Shown here piece by piece: positions 7,042 to 14,619 of a stretch of 14,620 nt of DNA. The stretch's first letter is position 1. The number at the start of each line of letters is the position of its first letter. Source of the DNA: CAZJJK01 sp964546285 (GTDB lineage: Bacteria > Spirochaetota > Spirochaetia > Treponematales > Breznakiellaceae); NCBI GenBank assembly GCA_964546285.1, contig CAZJJK010000084.1, positions 1 to 14,620 of the forward strand. Direction: 5' to 3'. The position numbers were made by a program, and so were the translations under genes. The notes under the pieces are model-generated. The model did no database searches. It was not told where the DNA came from and saw nothing but the letters and a program-made list of their open reading frames with translations.

Positions 7042-8312
7042 AGCGGCCTTATATATTTCCTGACGCTTTCCAAAACCCGTGCGTCTACCCGCGCTTCTAT
7101 TTCGATGCTGTCATCCAGGTAATTTTCCGCTAATACCGAGGCTTCTCGATGCAGAAAGGCGGGAAGATCGTGGCGGTCGCTGGGGAAACTGAAACGATAA
7201 ACGCCCGTGCTCAGCTTTTGGTCTATATGTTCCGCTAAGTCGCTTAAGCCCTCCCCGGTCAAGGCGGAAACGGCGATAGCGTCAGGGAAAAGCCTTTTGA
7301 GATAGGATCCGCGTTCCTCGGTTTTAACACCATCAATTTTATTAAGAACCATTACCCTACTGGTAAGGTCGGCTCCAAGATCGTGAAGAACCGCCATTGT
7401 GGTTTGATGATGTATTTCCAGCTCAGGGTCCGTAGCGTCCAAGACTTCAATAAGCAGTTCCGCTAAAGCGGCTTCCTCCAAGGTGGAATGGAAAGCATCC
7501 ACTAGCTCATGGGGAAGACGGCGAATGAAACCAACTGTATCGGTGAGCAGTATAGTCCTATTTTTCCCTAAAACCATCCGCCGCGTTGTGGGGTCCAAGG
7601 TAGCGAACAATTTATCCTCCGCCAAAGCGTCGGCGACAGTTAAAGCATTGAGCAGGGAAGATTTTCCGGCATTGGTATAGCCCACCAAGGCGCAGGAGGG
7701 TAGAGAAATTCGATCGCGCCGCTTACGTTGAGTGTTCCTGTTTTTTCGCACTTCCTCCAATTCGGCCTTAAGCAGGTGGATGCGGCGTAAAGCCGTGCGC
7801 CTATCCAATTCCAGTTTAGTTTCGCCGGAACCCTTAGTCCCGTAGCGACCGCCGCGCTGGCGAGACAGATCGATATAGGCATGAGCCAAACGAGGCAATC
7901 GGTGCTCCAGCTCGGCTAATTCTACTTGTAGAACCGCCTCACGGGTTTTTGCCCTGCCGGCGAAAATTTTAATTATTAGTTCTTTGCGATCTATTACGGG
8001 TATGTTTATCAGCTCTTCCCAATTGCGCTGCCGCGCGGGACTGATATCTTTATCAAAAATAACGCAATCGATTTTTTCTTCTTTAAACTTGACCGAAAGT
8101 TCTTCGGCTTTTCCCGATCCAAGCCCGTAGCGGGAGGCGCCGTTTCGAACCTTAATAAGCTCAGCCCCCACGATTTCCACATCCAGGGTACGCGCTAAAC
8201 GGATAAGCTCCTTATGGACGCTATCGGCTTCAAGCGCGGAAAGGGTGTTATCAAGGATAGTGATAAGATACGCGCGAACCGCGTGTTCGCTGGTTTCAAT
8301 AGTAGCTTTCAT
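7038..8312 (-). CDS. hflX: GTPase HflX
   Basis: Ribosome-associated GTPase that splits or rescues 70S ribosomes under stress. The numbering here uses the ATG at 8312 (424 residues). The N-terminal HflX domain contains GSGKAEELSV (about 66-75) and the family strings SPARQRNWEE, IDRKELIIKIFAGRAKTREA and GGRYGTKGSGETKLELDRR. The G domain has the P-loop GYTNAGKSS (211-219), the G2 block LFATLDPTTRR, DTVGFI (258-263), NKID (324-327) and SALTGEG (349-355). A GTG at 8342 would add 10 residues. I choose ATG 8312 because HflX proteins usually begin right before a TxE-x-A-x-L(I) strand, and because a promoter-like sequence overlaps the longer start. Neither start has a clear Shine-Dalgarno. It heads the minus-strand block that runs to glgP. 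Confidence 0.95.
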   Translation of the reverse strand: MKATIETSEHAVRAYLITILDNTLSALEADSVHKELIRLARTLDVEIVGAELIKVRNGASRYGLGSGKAEELSVKFKEEKIDCVIFDKDISPARQRNWEELINIPVIDRKELIIKIFAGRAKTREAVLQVELAELEHRLPRLAHAYIDLSRQRGGRYGTKGSGETKLELDRRTALRRIHLLKAELEEVRKNRNTQRKRRDRISLPSCALVGYTNAGKSSLLNALTVADALAEDKLFATLDPTTRRMVLGKNRTILLTDTVGFIRRLPHELVDAFHSTLEEAALAELLIEVLDATDPELEIHHQTTMAVLHDLGADLTSRVMVLNKIDGVKTEERGSYLKRLFPDAIAVSALTGEGLSDLAEHIDQKLSTGVYRFSFPSDRHDLPAFLHREASVLAENYLDDSIEIEARVDARVLESVRKYIRPL

Positions 8313-8322
8313 GCTATGTTTA

Positions 8323-8352
8323 ACTATGCTGTTTCGCGACACCCGCGGTCAA
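8323..8352 (-). promoter_or_regulatory. Possible sigma-70-type promoter for hflX
   Basis: On the minus strand TTGACC (8352-8347; 5 of 6 to consensus) is followed after 18 bases by CATAGT (8328-8323; 4 of 6). Transcription would begin about 4 bases before the ATG at 8312, giving an almost leaderless message. That agrees with the absence of a Shine-Dalgarno and would rule out the GTG at 8342. The -10 is weak, so this is a suggestion only. Confidence 0.35.
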
Positions 8353-8495
8353 GTCGCTGTTGGCGCTTCAGGACGTAATAATAAAAAAAAGACGGCGACG
8401 GGGAAGGGAGATAGGGTTGGTTTGGGTCCCTAAATGTGATCGCGCTCTATACTTAAGCGCGAAAAGCGGCGATAATGAAAAAGAAAATCAATGGA

Positions 8496-8650
8496 GTCCT
8501 TTAGCGGCGGCGGCTAATCGGCCGGTGTTTAAACCAGGCTCTTAAAAAGTGGTCGCTTTTTTAAGCAGCTAAAGGACAACAATAGGAAACGCGAATCCGT
8601 AAGGGATTTGTAGAGACGGCTTTCCAAAGCGACCCGATTTTTAAGCCGTC
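8496..8650. other. Cluster of nested inverted repeats in the divergent intergenic region
   Basis: The 367 bases between hflX and the repeat-protein gene hold no convincing gene. Four inverted pairs lie within 155 bases: GTCCTTTAGC (8496-8505) with GCTAAAGGAC (8568-8577); CTTAAAAAG (8541-8549) with CTTTTTTAAG (8556-8565, one bulged T); GGTCGCTTT (8551-8559) with AAAGCGACC (8626-8634); and GACGGCTT (8615-8622) with AAGCCGTC (8643-8650). The second and third pairs share bases, so they are mutually exclusive, as in a switching structure. It could be a leader RNA for the gene at 8680, a small RNA, or protein binding sites. It matches no riboswitch or housekeeping RNA that I know. From 8353 to 8495 I see nothing specific. 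Confidence 0.45.
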
Positions 8651-8679
8651 TAAAACTTGAGCCGCGGCGGTATATTATA

Positions 8680-10942
8680 GTGAAGGTATCGCGAAAAATA
8701 ATAATCAGCGTTCTCATCAGCCTATTGGGGTTTTCGGTTTTCGCTTTTGTGGCCTTTGGCGGCTTGTTTGAAAGTGTCGAGGCTAGGTTTTATAACCCGG
8801 CGCTTAGCGCTCAAGCCAGAAGCGTGGTGGAAGAGGATGGGCGTTCAGGCGACCGTTTTTTGGAAGCTCTATCCGCGCGCTTTTCAGAAGCTCTCAACGA
8901 GGGCGCTATTCGCCGTAGTTTTCTCCCTAATCAAAGCGTGGAAGATATTTTTGAGAGGTCCAAACGTTTTGGTTTGTTGATGGAATCCGTTCCGGGGCTC
9001 AGATCCGTTCGTTTTGTGGATCAGGATGGACGACGGCTCCACTATTCAACCAAGGAAGAGGACCTCTTGCGCCGGGACGCTGGGGCTATCTCGTATAAGA
9101 ATTTTGATGAGCTGGAAGCTTCATTGGCTTTCGCCGATGTCTATGTGGGGCCGGGAGCTTCGTCCATAATAAAAATCGACAGCCAGAGCGAAAGCCTTTT
9201 ATTCATATACCCCTTTGTGGATTCTTTCGATATATATAAAGGCGTCGCTATTTTTGAATTGTCGGTTCGTTCCCTTACCGAAGGTCTAGTGGCCGCTGGG
9301 CGTTTACGCTACGGTGAGGACCTTACTCTTCTGGATAACCCGCGAGGCTATGTTATCGGTCTGTCGCAGGTAGGGCGGGATAACTTACGTACGACCATCG
9401 CCGCTATTTGGAGTGAGGGCTTTTTCGCCCCCACCGCTTTACGGGGCGGTTCCGATGGTTCTTCCTATATCTTAATATCATCAAAAACCCATTCCGGTTT
9501 GGTAGCGGCGCGCTTATACAACGAGAGGATGTTCGCTTTTCCCTCGGCGATGAAGGTGATTATTCTCGTATCGTTTTATTTGACCCTTTTCCTTGTGGTT
9601 TTCCTTATGTTTAATCTGCGGCAGGATCCGATGGTGACCCTGCGTGATCGGCTTAAGCGTTTCCAAATTACCTTATTGGAAGAATATTACGATAAAAAGG
9701 ATGAGTTGGATTGGCCGCGCTGGTCCAGGGAATTATCGCGACGACATGAGGAAGTGCGCCGTGAACTCAAACGCGGTCTTGGGCGGAGACTGGGGAAAAA
9801 AGCTGATGCTAAGCTTAATGAGTTGATCGATAAATCCTGGGAAGATACGATAGCCTCGCTCAGCGGAAAGTCTTTGGCCGGGTTATCGACGAGTCTTGAG
9901 GAAAAACGTCTGCGCGACCTATTGCTGCGGTTTTTACGGACTACACCGGATAATCAGGGCGCGGCCGAAAAAAGACCGCCGGCTCAACTGGCGGCGCCTG
10001 TTCGGGTGGAACCGCCTATTCGGGCGGATGGGGCTAAGCCCGGCAAAACGGCCGATAGCGATAGTGCCGCTCCTTTAGTTGAGGACGAGCTTGAGGGCGC
10101 CGAGCTAGAGGAGCTGGGCGCCGCGGAGGACGAACTTGAGGGCGCCGAGCTAGAGGAGCTGGGCGCCGCGGAGGACGAACTTGAGGGCGNNNNNNNNNNN
10201 NNNNNNNNNNNNNNNNNNNNNNNNNNNNNNNNNNNNNNNNNNNNNNNNNNNNNNNNNNNNNNNNNNNNNNNNNNNNNNNNNNNNNNNNNCGGAGGACGAA
10301 CTTGAGGGCGCCGAGCTAGAGGAGCTGGGCGCCGCGGAGGACGAGCTAGAGGGCGCCGAGCTAGAGGAACTAGATTCCGAGGAAGATGAAACCGAGCGGG
10401 GAGCGAAAGCTGAGCCTAAACATCATAATGGTACAGGATCTTCTTCTATAATGGGTTTAGCGGGTTTAGCCGTTTCGGAACCGCTTGAAGATTCTGACGC
10501 GCTCTTGGAGGGGCAAAAGTCGTCGCGTCAGGATAACGCTAAAGCCGACACTCAAGAAACCGATGAGGCGGATGAAGCCGTGAAGGACGACGCTGTGGCA
10601 GGCAATCTGTCCGACAGCGAGATAGCCGAGCGCTTAGCAAAGCGCTTAAAGGAAATTGAGCAAGAAGTAGAGTTTTCCTCTTCGTCCTTGTCTGATAGTG
10701 AGGATGATACGATTTCCAATAAATTTGACGATTTTAAAATTATTTCGCCCTTTGATAGAGACGTTATGGTTGACTATCCTAAAGACGCCGCTGAAACGGT
10801 AATCATCAAGGACGGTCTTCCCACCATTGGCTCTTTCAGCGACGATGCGGATCGCAAAAATAAAGAACTGGATCATGAGCTAAAAGGTTTGGTGGACTCT
10901 ATTACCGAAAAACCAAAGAAAAAGGACAAAAAGTCCAAATAG
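8680..10942 (+). CDS. Two-pass membrane protein with acidic 15-residue tandem repeats
   Basis: One gene interrupted by a gap; I do not recognise a named family. Helix 1 is at about 7-27. An extracytoplasmic domain of about 260 residues follows, with strings such as SVRFVDQDGRRL and KGVAIFELSVRSL that resemble Cache-type sensor domains (inference). Helix 2 is at 291-311. Next comes a charged helical cytoplasmic region (about 315-420, rich in Arg/Lys/Glu) with no HAMP, kinase, GGDEF or chemoreceptor motif visible. From residue 468 run repeats of EDELEGAELEELGAA, then an acidic Ser/Asp-rich part and a lysine-rich end (KPKKKDKKSK). The frame differs on the two sides of the gap only because the 100-N placeholder is the wrong length. 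The start is GTG without a Shine-Dalgarno; no better start keeps the first helix. T. pallidum Arp is also an acidic repeat protein, but with a different, 20-residue unit. Confidence 0.75.
10081..10381 (+). repeat. 45-bp coding tandem repeat (VNTR candidate), collapsed by a gap
   Basis: Units start at 10081, 10126 and 10171 (cut by the gap after 19 bases), then at 10292 and 10337 after the gap. Complete units are nearly identical at the DNA level (GAG/GAA and CTT/CTA changes only); the last diverges into EDELEGAELEELDSE. Each unit is 15 codons with seven acidic residues and no basic ones. Within each unit GGCGCC occurs twice and AGCT twice, arranged so that a unit can fold into a hairpin with a 5-base loop and one mismatch. 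This may explain why assembly failed here. Confidence 0.93.
10190..10289. other. Assembly gap inside the tandem repeat
   Basis: With 19 bases of a unit before it and the last 2 bases of a unit after it, the true gap must be 45k minus 21 bases (24, 69, 114, 159 and so on) if the array is regular. 100 is not in that series, whereas every member is a multiple of 3 and restores one reading frame. The copy number is therefore unknown, at least four full-length equivalents. Confidence 0.92.
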
Positions 10943-11009
10943 CTAAGGCCAAAGGGCGCCGATGATTAGGCTATTTCTTTACTACATAAGATATTAGGCA
11001 TAAGACGCG

Positions 11010-11043
11010 AAGCGCGAAGCGCTATAAAAGCCGCTTCGCGCTT
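11010..11043. terminator. Convergent-gene hairpin, probably bidirectional terminator
   Basis: AAGCGCGAAGCG (11010-11021) and CGCTTCGCGCTT (11032-11043) pair perfectly over 12 bp around a 10-base loop. It is centred in the 160-bp space between the repeat-protein stop (10942) and the gpmI stop (11103), which converge. No clear U tract follows on either strand, so it may work with Rho or act as an end-protecting stem. Nothing else is apparent in this interval. Confidence 0.6.
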
Positions 11044-11102
11044 TGTGATGTCGATATATAGACCGAAACTTAGTTTAGCCGACCCGTAGCTCCGCTCACC
11101 GC

Positions 11103-12621
11103 CTATTTAAAGTTAAGAACGGAGCGATCATAATCTTCCGGGGCCTCAAAACCAAGCAACTCTATACAGGTCGCGGCTATGGAACTAATACCCAAGCCCT
11201 CCGCCAAGGCGCCTTCTCCCTTTTCGGCGTGGTATTCGCCTTTATACTCTGGGTCGTAAACAACGCAGGGAACGGGATTCAGGCTATGGCTGGTTTTAGC
11301 TTTGGGCGTTCCATCTTCTTTTCTTAAGACAGCGCCAGACTTCTTATCATGCTCAAACATATCGTCGGAATTGCCATGATCGGCCGTAAGAATAAGAGTG
11401 CCGCCGGCCGCTTCTACCGCCTTAGCCAAGCGGCCAAGCTGCAGGTCCATAGCTTCCATGGAACAAACTACCGCTTGATAGATCCCGGTATGGCCCACCA
11501 TGTCGCCGTTCGGAAAATTGAGACGGATAAAATCATAGTCGCCAGAACCGATGGCTTGGATAACGGCGTCGGCAATCTCAGCGCATTTCATCCATGGCCG
11601 TTGTTCAAAGGGNNNNNNNNNNNNNNNNNNNNNNNNNNNNNNNNNNNNNNNNNNNNNNNNNNNNNNNNNNNNNNNNNNNNNNNNNNNNNNNNNNNNNNNN
11701 NNNNNNNNNNNNGCGGTCAAATTTATCAAAAGCGTCATCCTCAAAGGCGGCTGTTATTTCAAGCGCCCGATCTCCCCGGAAATTGAAGTACACGACTGAA
11801 TCGCCATCTTCTATCGTCCCTATCGCTTTTCCGTCTCTCGCGATCACGAATTCTTTAAGGTCTTGATCGATAATACCCGGAATTTCCTTTCTATAGCTTT
11901 CAACCGCGTCGCGCGCGCTTGAAAACTGACGGGCTTGTCCCAGGACATGGGTTGACCAGCCGCGTTTTACCATAGACCAATCGGCGCCGTAACGGTCCAT
12001 TGTAATCCACATTCTGCCGCCACCGGACGCGATGCGCGCGTCAAAAACGCCAGGCTCGTTAAGCTCAGTCAGAAAAGCTTCAAAGGGATCAATATAATCA
12101 AGCGCGCTGGTCTCTCCAACATCGCGGCCATCGAACAGGACATGAATTCTTACCCTTTTAACGCCCTCCGCCTTAGCCTCCGTCACCATGGCCTTTAGGT
12201 GGTCAAGATGGCTATGGACATTGCCATCGGAAAAAAGACCGATAAAATGCAGGGTTCCATCGGTCTTGAGAACATTGTCTATTAAAGAGCGCCAAGCGTC
12301 GCCGGAAAACATGGCGCGGGAAGCGATAGAGCGAGAAACCAGCGCGGCGCCTTGGCTATACACCCGGCCGCAACCAATAGCGTTATGTCCTACCTCGCTA
12401 TTGCCCATATCGTCATCTGACGGTAAACCGACCGCTTTGCCATGGGCTTTTAAGCGCGTATGAGGGCTCTTGGCCTTAATAGCCTCCAGGTTGTACATTT
12501 TTGAGTCCGCGACAGCGTCGCCTTCCTTATGTTTTCCATAACCGACGCCGTCCATAATTACCAGGACGAGAGGACCGCGGCGGCCTTGCCATAGGGGATT
12601 CTTTGAGAGAGAACTTAACAT
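11103..12621 (-). CDS. gpmI: 2,3-bisphosphoglycerate-independent phosphoglycerate mutase
   Basis: Glycolytic/gluconeogenic cytoplasmic enzyme interconverting 3- and 2-phosphoglycerate with a phosphoserine intermediate and two metal ions (Mn/Co type, alkaline phosphatase fold). Seen here: Asp24 in VLVIMDGVGYG; the catalytic Ser75 in DDDMGNSEVGHNAIGCGR (codon 12397-12399); LHFIGLFSDGNVHSH; VRIHVLFDGRDVGETSALDY; and, after the gap, PFEQRPWMK, NGDMVGHTG and LILTADHGNSDDMFE. Codons visible are 303 before the gap and 169 after it; family members of this sort run to about 550, so roughly 80-90 residues are missing. The start is ATG 12621, with AAGGAG upstream (12628-12633) on the minus strand; an ATG at 12687 has no such support and precedes non-family sequence. 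Both frames flanking the gap belong to one gene. Confidence 0.96.
11613..11712. other. Assembly gap inside gpmI
   Basis: 100 N. Whole codons end at both edges, so the true missing length must be a multiple of 3, which 100 is not; the apparent frameshift is a placeholder effect. From the family layout about 250 bases are absent, including the segment with the conserved YGHVTYF-type metal-site neighbourhood. Confidence 0.9.
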
Positions 12622-12725
12622 GAAACACTCCTTACATGGTATTTCGATAATAACGAAAAGCGTGGAGCTGAGGCAAGGCGCGTCCATTGCCTTAAGGGGT
12701 ATAATTGGGTACCTTATTTCTTTAA

Positions 12726-12755
12726 TTGGAATTGAAGAATATATAGCGATATGAT
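12726..12755 (+). promoter_or_regulatory. Probable sigma-70-type promoter for the beta-barrel gene
   Basis: TTGGAA (12726-12731), an 18-base AT-rich spacer, then TATGAT (12750-12755; 5 of 6 to consensus), ending 21 bases before the ATG at 12777. AGGAGG at 12767-12772 serves as ribosome binding site. The spacing and AT content are convincing, the -35 only fair. Confidence 0.5.
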
Positions 12756-12776
12756 CTATTAAAGTTAGGAGGGTCT

Positions 12777-13307
12777 ATGCGAAAAAATAAAGGCCGCTTT
12801 TTTATAGCGTCTCTTATTGTTTCCCTTATTTTTTCTTCTTCCGCTCTATACGCAAAGGATACGGCGTATGAGCGCTGGCCTAGCGCTTTGGGGTTTTCTT
12901 TTTCAAGTTTAGCCGGGAATCCCGGCGGGGGACTTCATTACCAGCGTTGGCTTGATAAGCTAGGGTTTGCCTGTACCGCCGGCATTCTATATTCACCGGA
13001 AGCTTTTTACGGATCGATCTTGGACTATTCGGTTACGGCCAGCGTCCAGTACCGTGTCTACGGCGCCGATTTCGCCGACTGGTTTTCCGGTCAACTCTAT
13101 GTTTGGGGGCAAGCGGGCCATATCGGCTATATACGATCCGCGACCAGCCCTTTAATTCTAGACGCGGTGCTTGGCGTGGGTATCGGTATAGAAACCATCC
13201 TATTCGATCATTTTTCCTTTCCACTTGAATTTGGGTACACCGGACAATTCCCCATTGATACGGCTGTCAATTTAAGTTTCAGCGGGGGAATTCGGTATAG
13301 GTATTAA
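12777..13307 (+). CDS. Secreted small beta-barrel candidate (outer membrane)
   Basis: 176 residues. The N-terminus is a classic Sec signal peptide: basic MRKNKGR, a hydrophobic core, and ALYA before a likely cut at 26/27. The mature protein of about 150 residues is rich in aromatic and glycine residues in alternating short strands (LGFSFSSLAGNPGGGLHYQR, SVQYRVYGADFADWFSGQLY, FPLEFGYTGQF). It ends SFSGGIRYRY with a terminal Tyr, the C-terminal pattern of outer-membrane barrels recognised by BamA. This size would fit an eight-strand barrel. I do not recognise a named family. It is a single-gene unit with a strong Shine-Dalgarno 4 bases before the ATG, its own promoter candidate and a terminator, and it is divergent from gpmI. 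Periplasmic localisation is the alternative. Confidence 0.7.
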   Translation: MRKNKGRFFIASLIVSLIFSSSALYAKDTAYERWPSALGFSFSSLAGNPGGGLHYQRWLDKLGFACTAGILYSPEAFYGSILDYSVTASVQYRVYGADFADWFSGQLYVWGQAGHIGYIRSATSPLILDAVLGVGIGIETILFDHFSFPLEFGYTGQFPIDTAVNLSFSGGIRYRY

Positions 13308-13310
13308 GCG

Positions 13311-13341
13311 GATTCCAGCCGCCATTACGGTGGCTGGAATC
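13311..13341 (+). terminator. Strong terminator hairpin after the beta-barrel gene
   Basis: GATTCCAGCCGCC (13311-13323) pairs with GGTGGCTGGAATC (13329-13341) over 13 bp with one G-U wobble and a 5-base loop (ATTAC). On the plus strand TTTAGTT follows, a short U-rich tail. It also lies immediately beyond the stop of the converging phosphatase gene (13345-13343), so it may serve both. Confidence 0.75.
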
Positions 13342-13342
13342 T

Positions 13343-14506
13343 TTAGTTAAAACGAAGTTCAGCCAGGGTTATATCATCTGATAGATGAGCATCCTCTATC
13401 CATTTGTCTATACACTCCTTAAGCGTCTCTTTTAGTTCCTCGCCGCTTTTGCGGTAGCTGTTTCGGAATAATTCGATAGCTCGTTCCTCGCCGTAACGTT
13501 CACCGGAAGGGTCCACCATATCGGTTAAGCCGTCCGAGAAAACCGTTAAGCGCAGGCCCTTTGCGATAGGCATCTGCTGAGGCGTTATCTCGGTGTTTTC
13601 GGGATCCACGCCGAGGGGTTGCATGGTTGGACGGGCTATGCGGTACGCTATTTTGCCGCCTTCTTGGGGAACAAAGGCGAGAACAGGGGAAAAGCCGCAA
13701 TTGTGTATTTCCACGGTGCCAAGATTGAAATCGATATAAAAAAGGATAGCGGTAACAAAAACCCCTGGGGGGACGACATCGCCTATCATGGAATTAAGCA
13801 AGTTTGTGGTTTGTTTTGGATCGCCGTCATGGGAGAAAAGACGAAGGCTGGAAAAGAAGGCTCCAAGGGCGACCGTTGTCAAAGCGCCTGAAATATTCTT
13901 TCCGGCCACATCGAAACAACCAATTAAATAACGTTTGTCCCCGAGCGCCGCGGCTTGATAAAAGTCGCCGCCAATTTCATGCGCCATTCTGTTAAAGAAG
14001 ATAAGTGAAAAGCGCTCGTCTTTCGGGATTTCTCTGTCTAACAGAAAACGCTGAATTTCGCCGGCGCGGCGAAGGTCCTGAGCGCGCAATTCATTCAAAT
14101 ATTCCAGCATGCGGCGTAAATTAACGATCCCTAGATAGCTTCTTCTGTGTTGCACGATATACCAGCCTGGATCTTCCGGATCGGCGCTGCCCAAATCCTC
14201 GGCCACGATAACATCCACATAGTTGGTGGCTTCTATAGTCCGTCTGGCAGGCAGGATATACGCGTCCAGGTCCTTTTGAAAAAAGCGTTTCCATGAAGAA
14301 GCGGCTAGGTTTTCCAGAGTATGGCGAGACACGACGCCTAATACGATACCATCTCGTTCTATCGGCAGCACGGCGAGTTCCGGTCGTTCCGTCAACTGCT
14401 CCAAAGCCCAAGAGGCTTCCGATCCGGCCGATAAAGGCTCAACGCAGTCAACGATGCTGCCGACCTGCAAGGGCGAAAACGTATGCCCTAATTCTGAAGC
14501 TTTCAT
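13343..14506 (-). CDS. SpoIIE-type PP2C serine phosphatase with N-terminal CBS-like region
   Basis: 387 residues. The C-terminal half (about 165-387) is a PPM/SpoIIE (RsbU-like) phosphatase: EIGGDFY (177-183, Asp181), CFDVAGKNISGAL (197-209, Asp199), TVEIHNCGFSPVLA (264-277), FSDGLTD (323-329, Asp325) and LSDDITLAELRF (375-386). These aspartates are the expected metal ligands. Residues 1 to about 135 look like two CBS motifs (LAVLPIERDGIVLGVVSR and GWYIVQHRRSYLGIVNLRRM), joined to the catalytic part by a helical linker (LRAQDLRRAGEIQRFLL). This layout suggests a nucleotide-sensing regulatory half controlling dephosphorylation of an anti-sigma-antagonist (STAS) or a similar partner; neither is present here. 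The start is ATG with GGGGAG 5 bases upstream. An open frame ends 35 bases before it on the same strand, so it may be the second gene of an operon. Confidence 0.9.
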   Translation of the reverse strand: MKASELGHTFSPLQVGSIVDCVEPLSAGSEASWALEQLTERPELAVLPIERDGIVLGVVSRHTLENLAASSWKRFFQKDLDAYILPARRTIEATNYVDVIVAEDLGSADPEDPGWYIVQHRRSYLGIVNLRRMLEYLNELRAQDLRRAGEIQRFLLDREIPKDERFSLIFFNRMAHEIGGDFYQAAALGDKRYLIGCFDVAGKNISGALTTVALGAFFSSLRLFSHDGDPKQTTNLLNSMIGDVVPPGVFVTAILFYIDFNLGTVEIHNCGFSPVLAFVPQEGGKIAYRIARPTMQPLGVDPENTEITPQQMPIAKGLRLTVFSDGLTDMVDPSGERYGEERAIELFRNSYRKSGEELKETLKECIDKWIEDAHLSDDITLAELRFN

Positions 14507-14541
14507 GGCGACTCCCCTTTGGCGAACAGTATAACAGGCTT

Positions 14542-14619
14542 CTAGCGAATACGCTCGACTTTTTCTTCTAAACCATAAAAGAACTCTGTCTCTACTATCC
14601 TCTTTATGGGAGTCTGAGA
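14542..14619 (-). CDS. C-terminal end of an upstream minus-strand gene
   Basis: From the right edge, one minus frame is open for 25 codons to a TAG at 14544-14542. It contains PIKRIVETEFFYGLEEKVER and looks coding (charged, amphipathic, ordinary codons). It stops 35 bases before the phosphatase start, typical operon spacing. Too short to assign; an accidental open stretch cannot be excluded. Confidence 0.4.
   Translation of the reverse strand, partial: SQTPIKRIVETEFFYGLEEKVERIR

Noticed and set aside
8671..8679. TATATTATA as a -10 box for the repeat-protein gene
   Set aside because: It touches the GTG start, so transcription would begin inside the coding region, and no -35 element lies at 16-18 bases upstream.
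8343..8679. 4.5S RNA, tmRNA, 6S RNA or tRNA in the intergenic region
   Set aside because: None of the conserved signature sequences of these RNAs is seen.
10081..10381. Tandem repeats as a possible CRISPR array
   Set aside because: Units are contiguous with no spacers, keep the reading frame, and lie inside a protein-coding gene.
10181..10942. A separate gene starting at the repeat, or a frameshifted pseudogene
   Set aside because: The frame change coincides with the 100-N filler. The regular 45-bp period requires a gap divisible by 3, so both halves are one gene.
12622..12687. Longer GpmI from ATG at 12687
   Set aside because: There is no ribosome binding site there, while AAGGAG precedes ATG 12621 and family similarity begins just after it.
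14121..14411. Arg-rich minus-strand frame inside the phosphatase gene
   Set aside because: It overlaps the CBS-like coding region in another frame, and its composition is typical of a shadow frame.
14528..14533. Minus-strand TATACT as a promoter for the phosphatase
   Set aside because: No acceptable -35 was found at 16-18 bases, and the short distance from the preceding open frame favours read-through.
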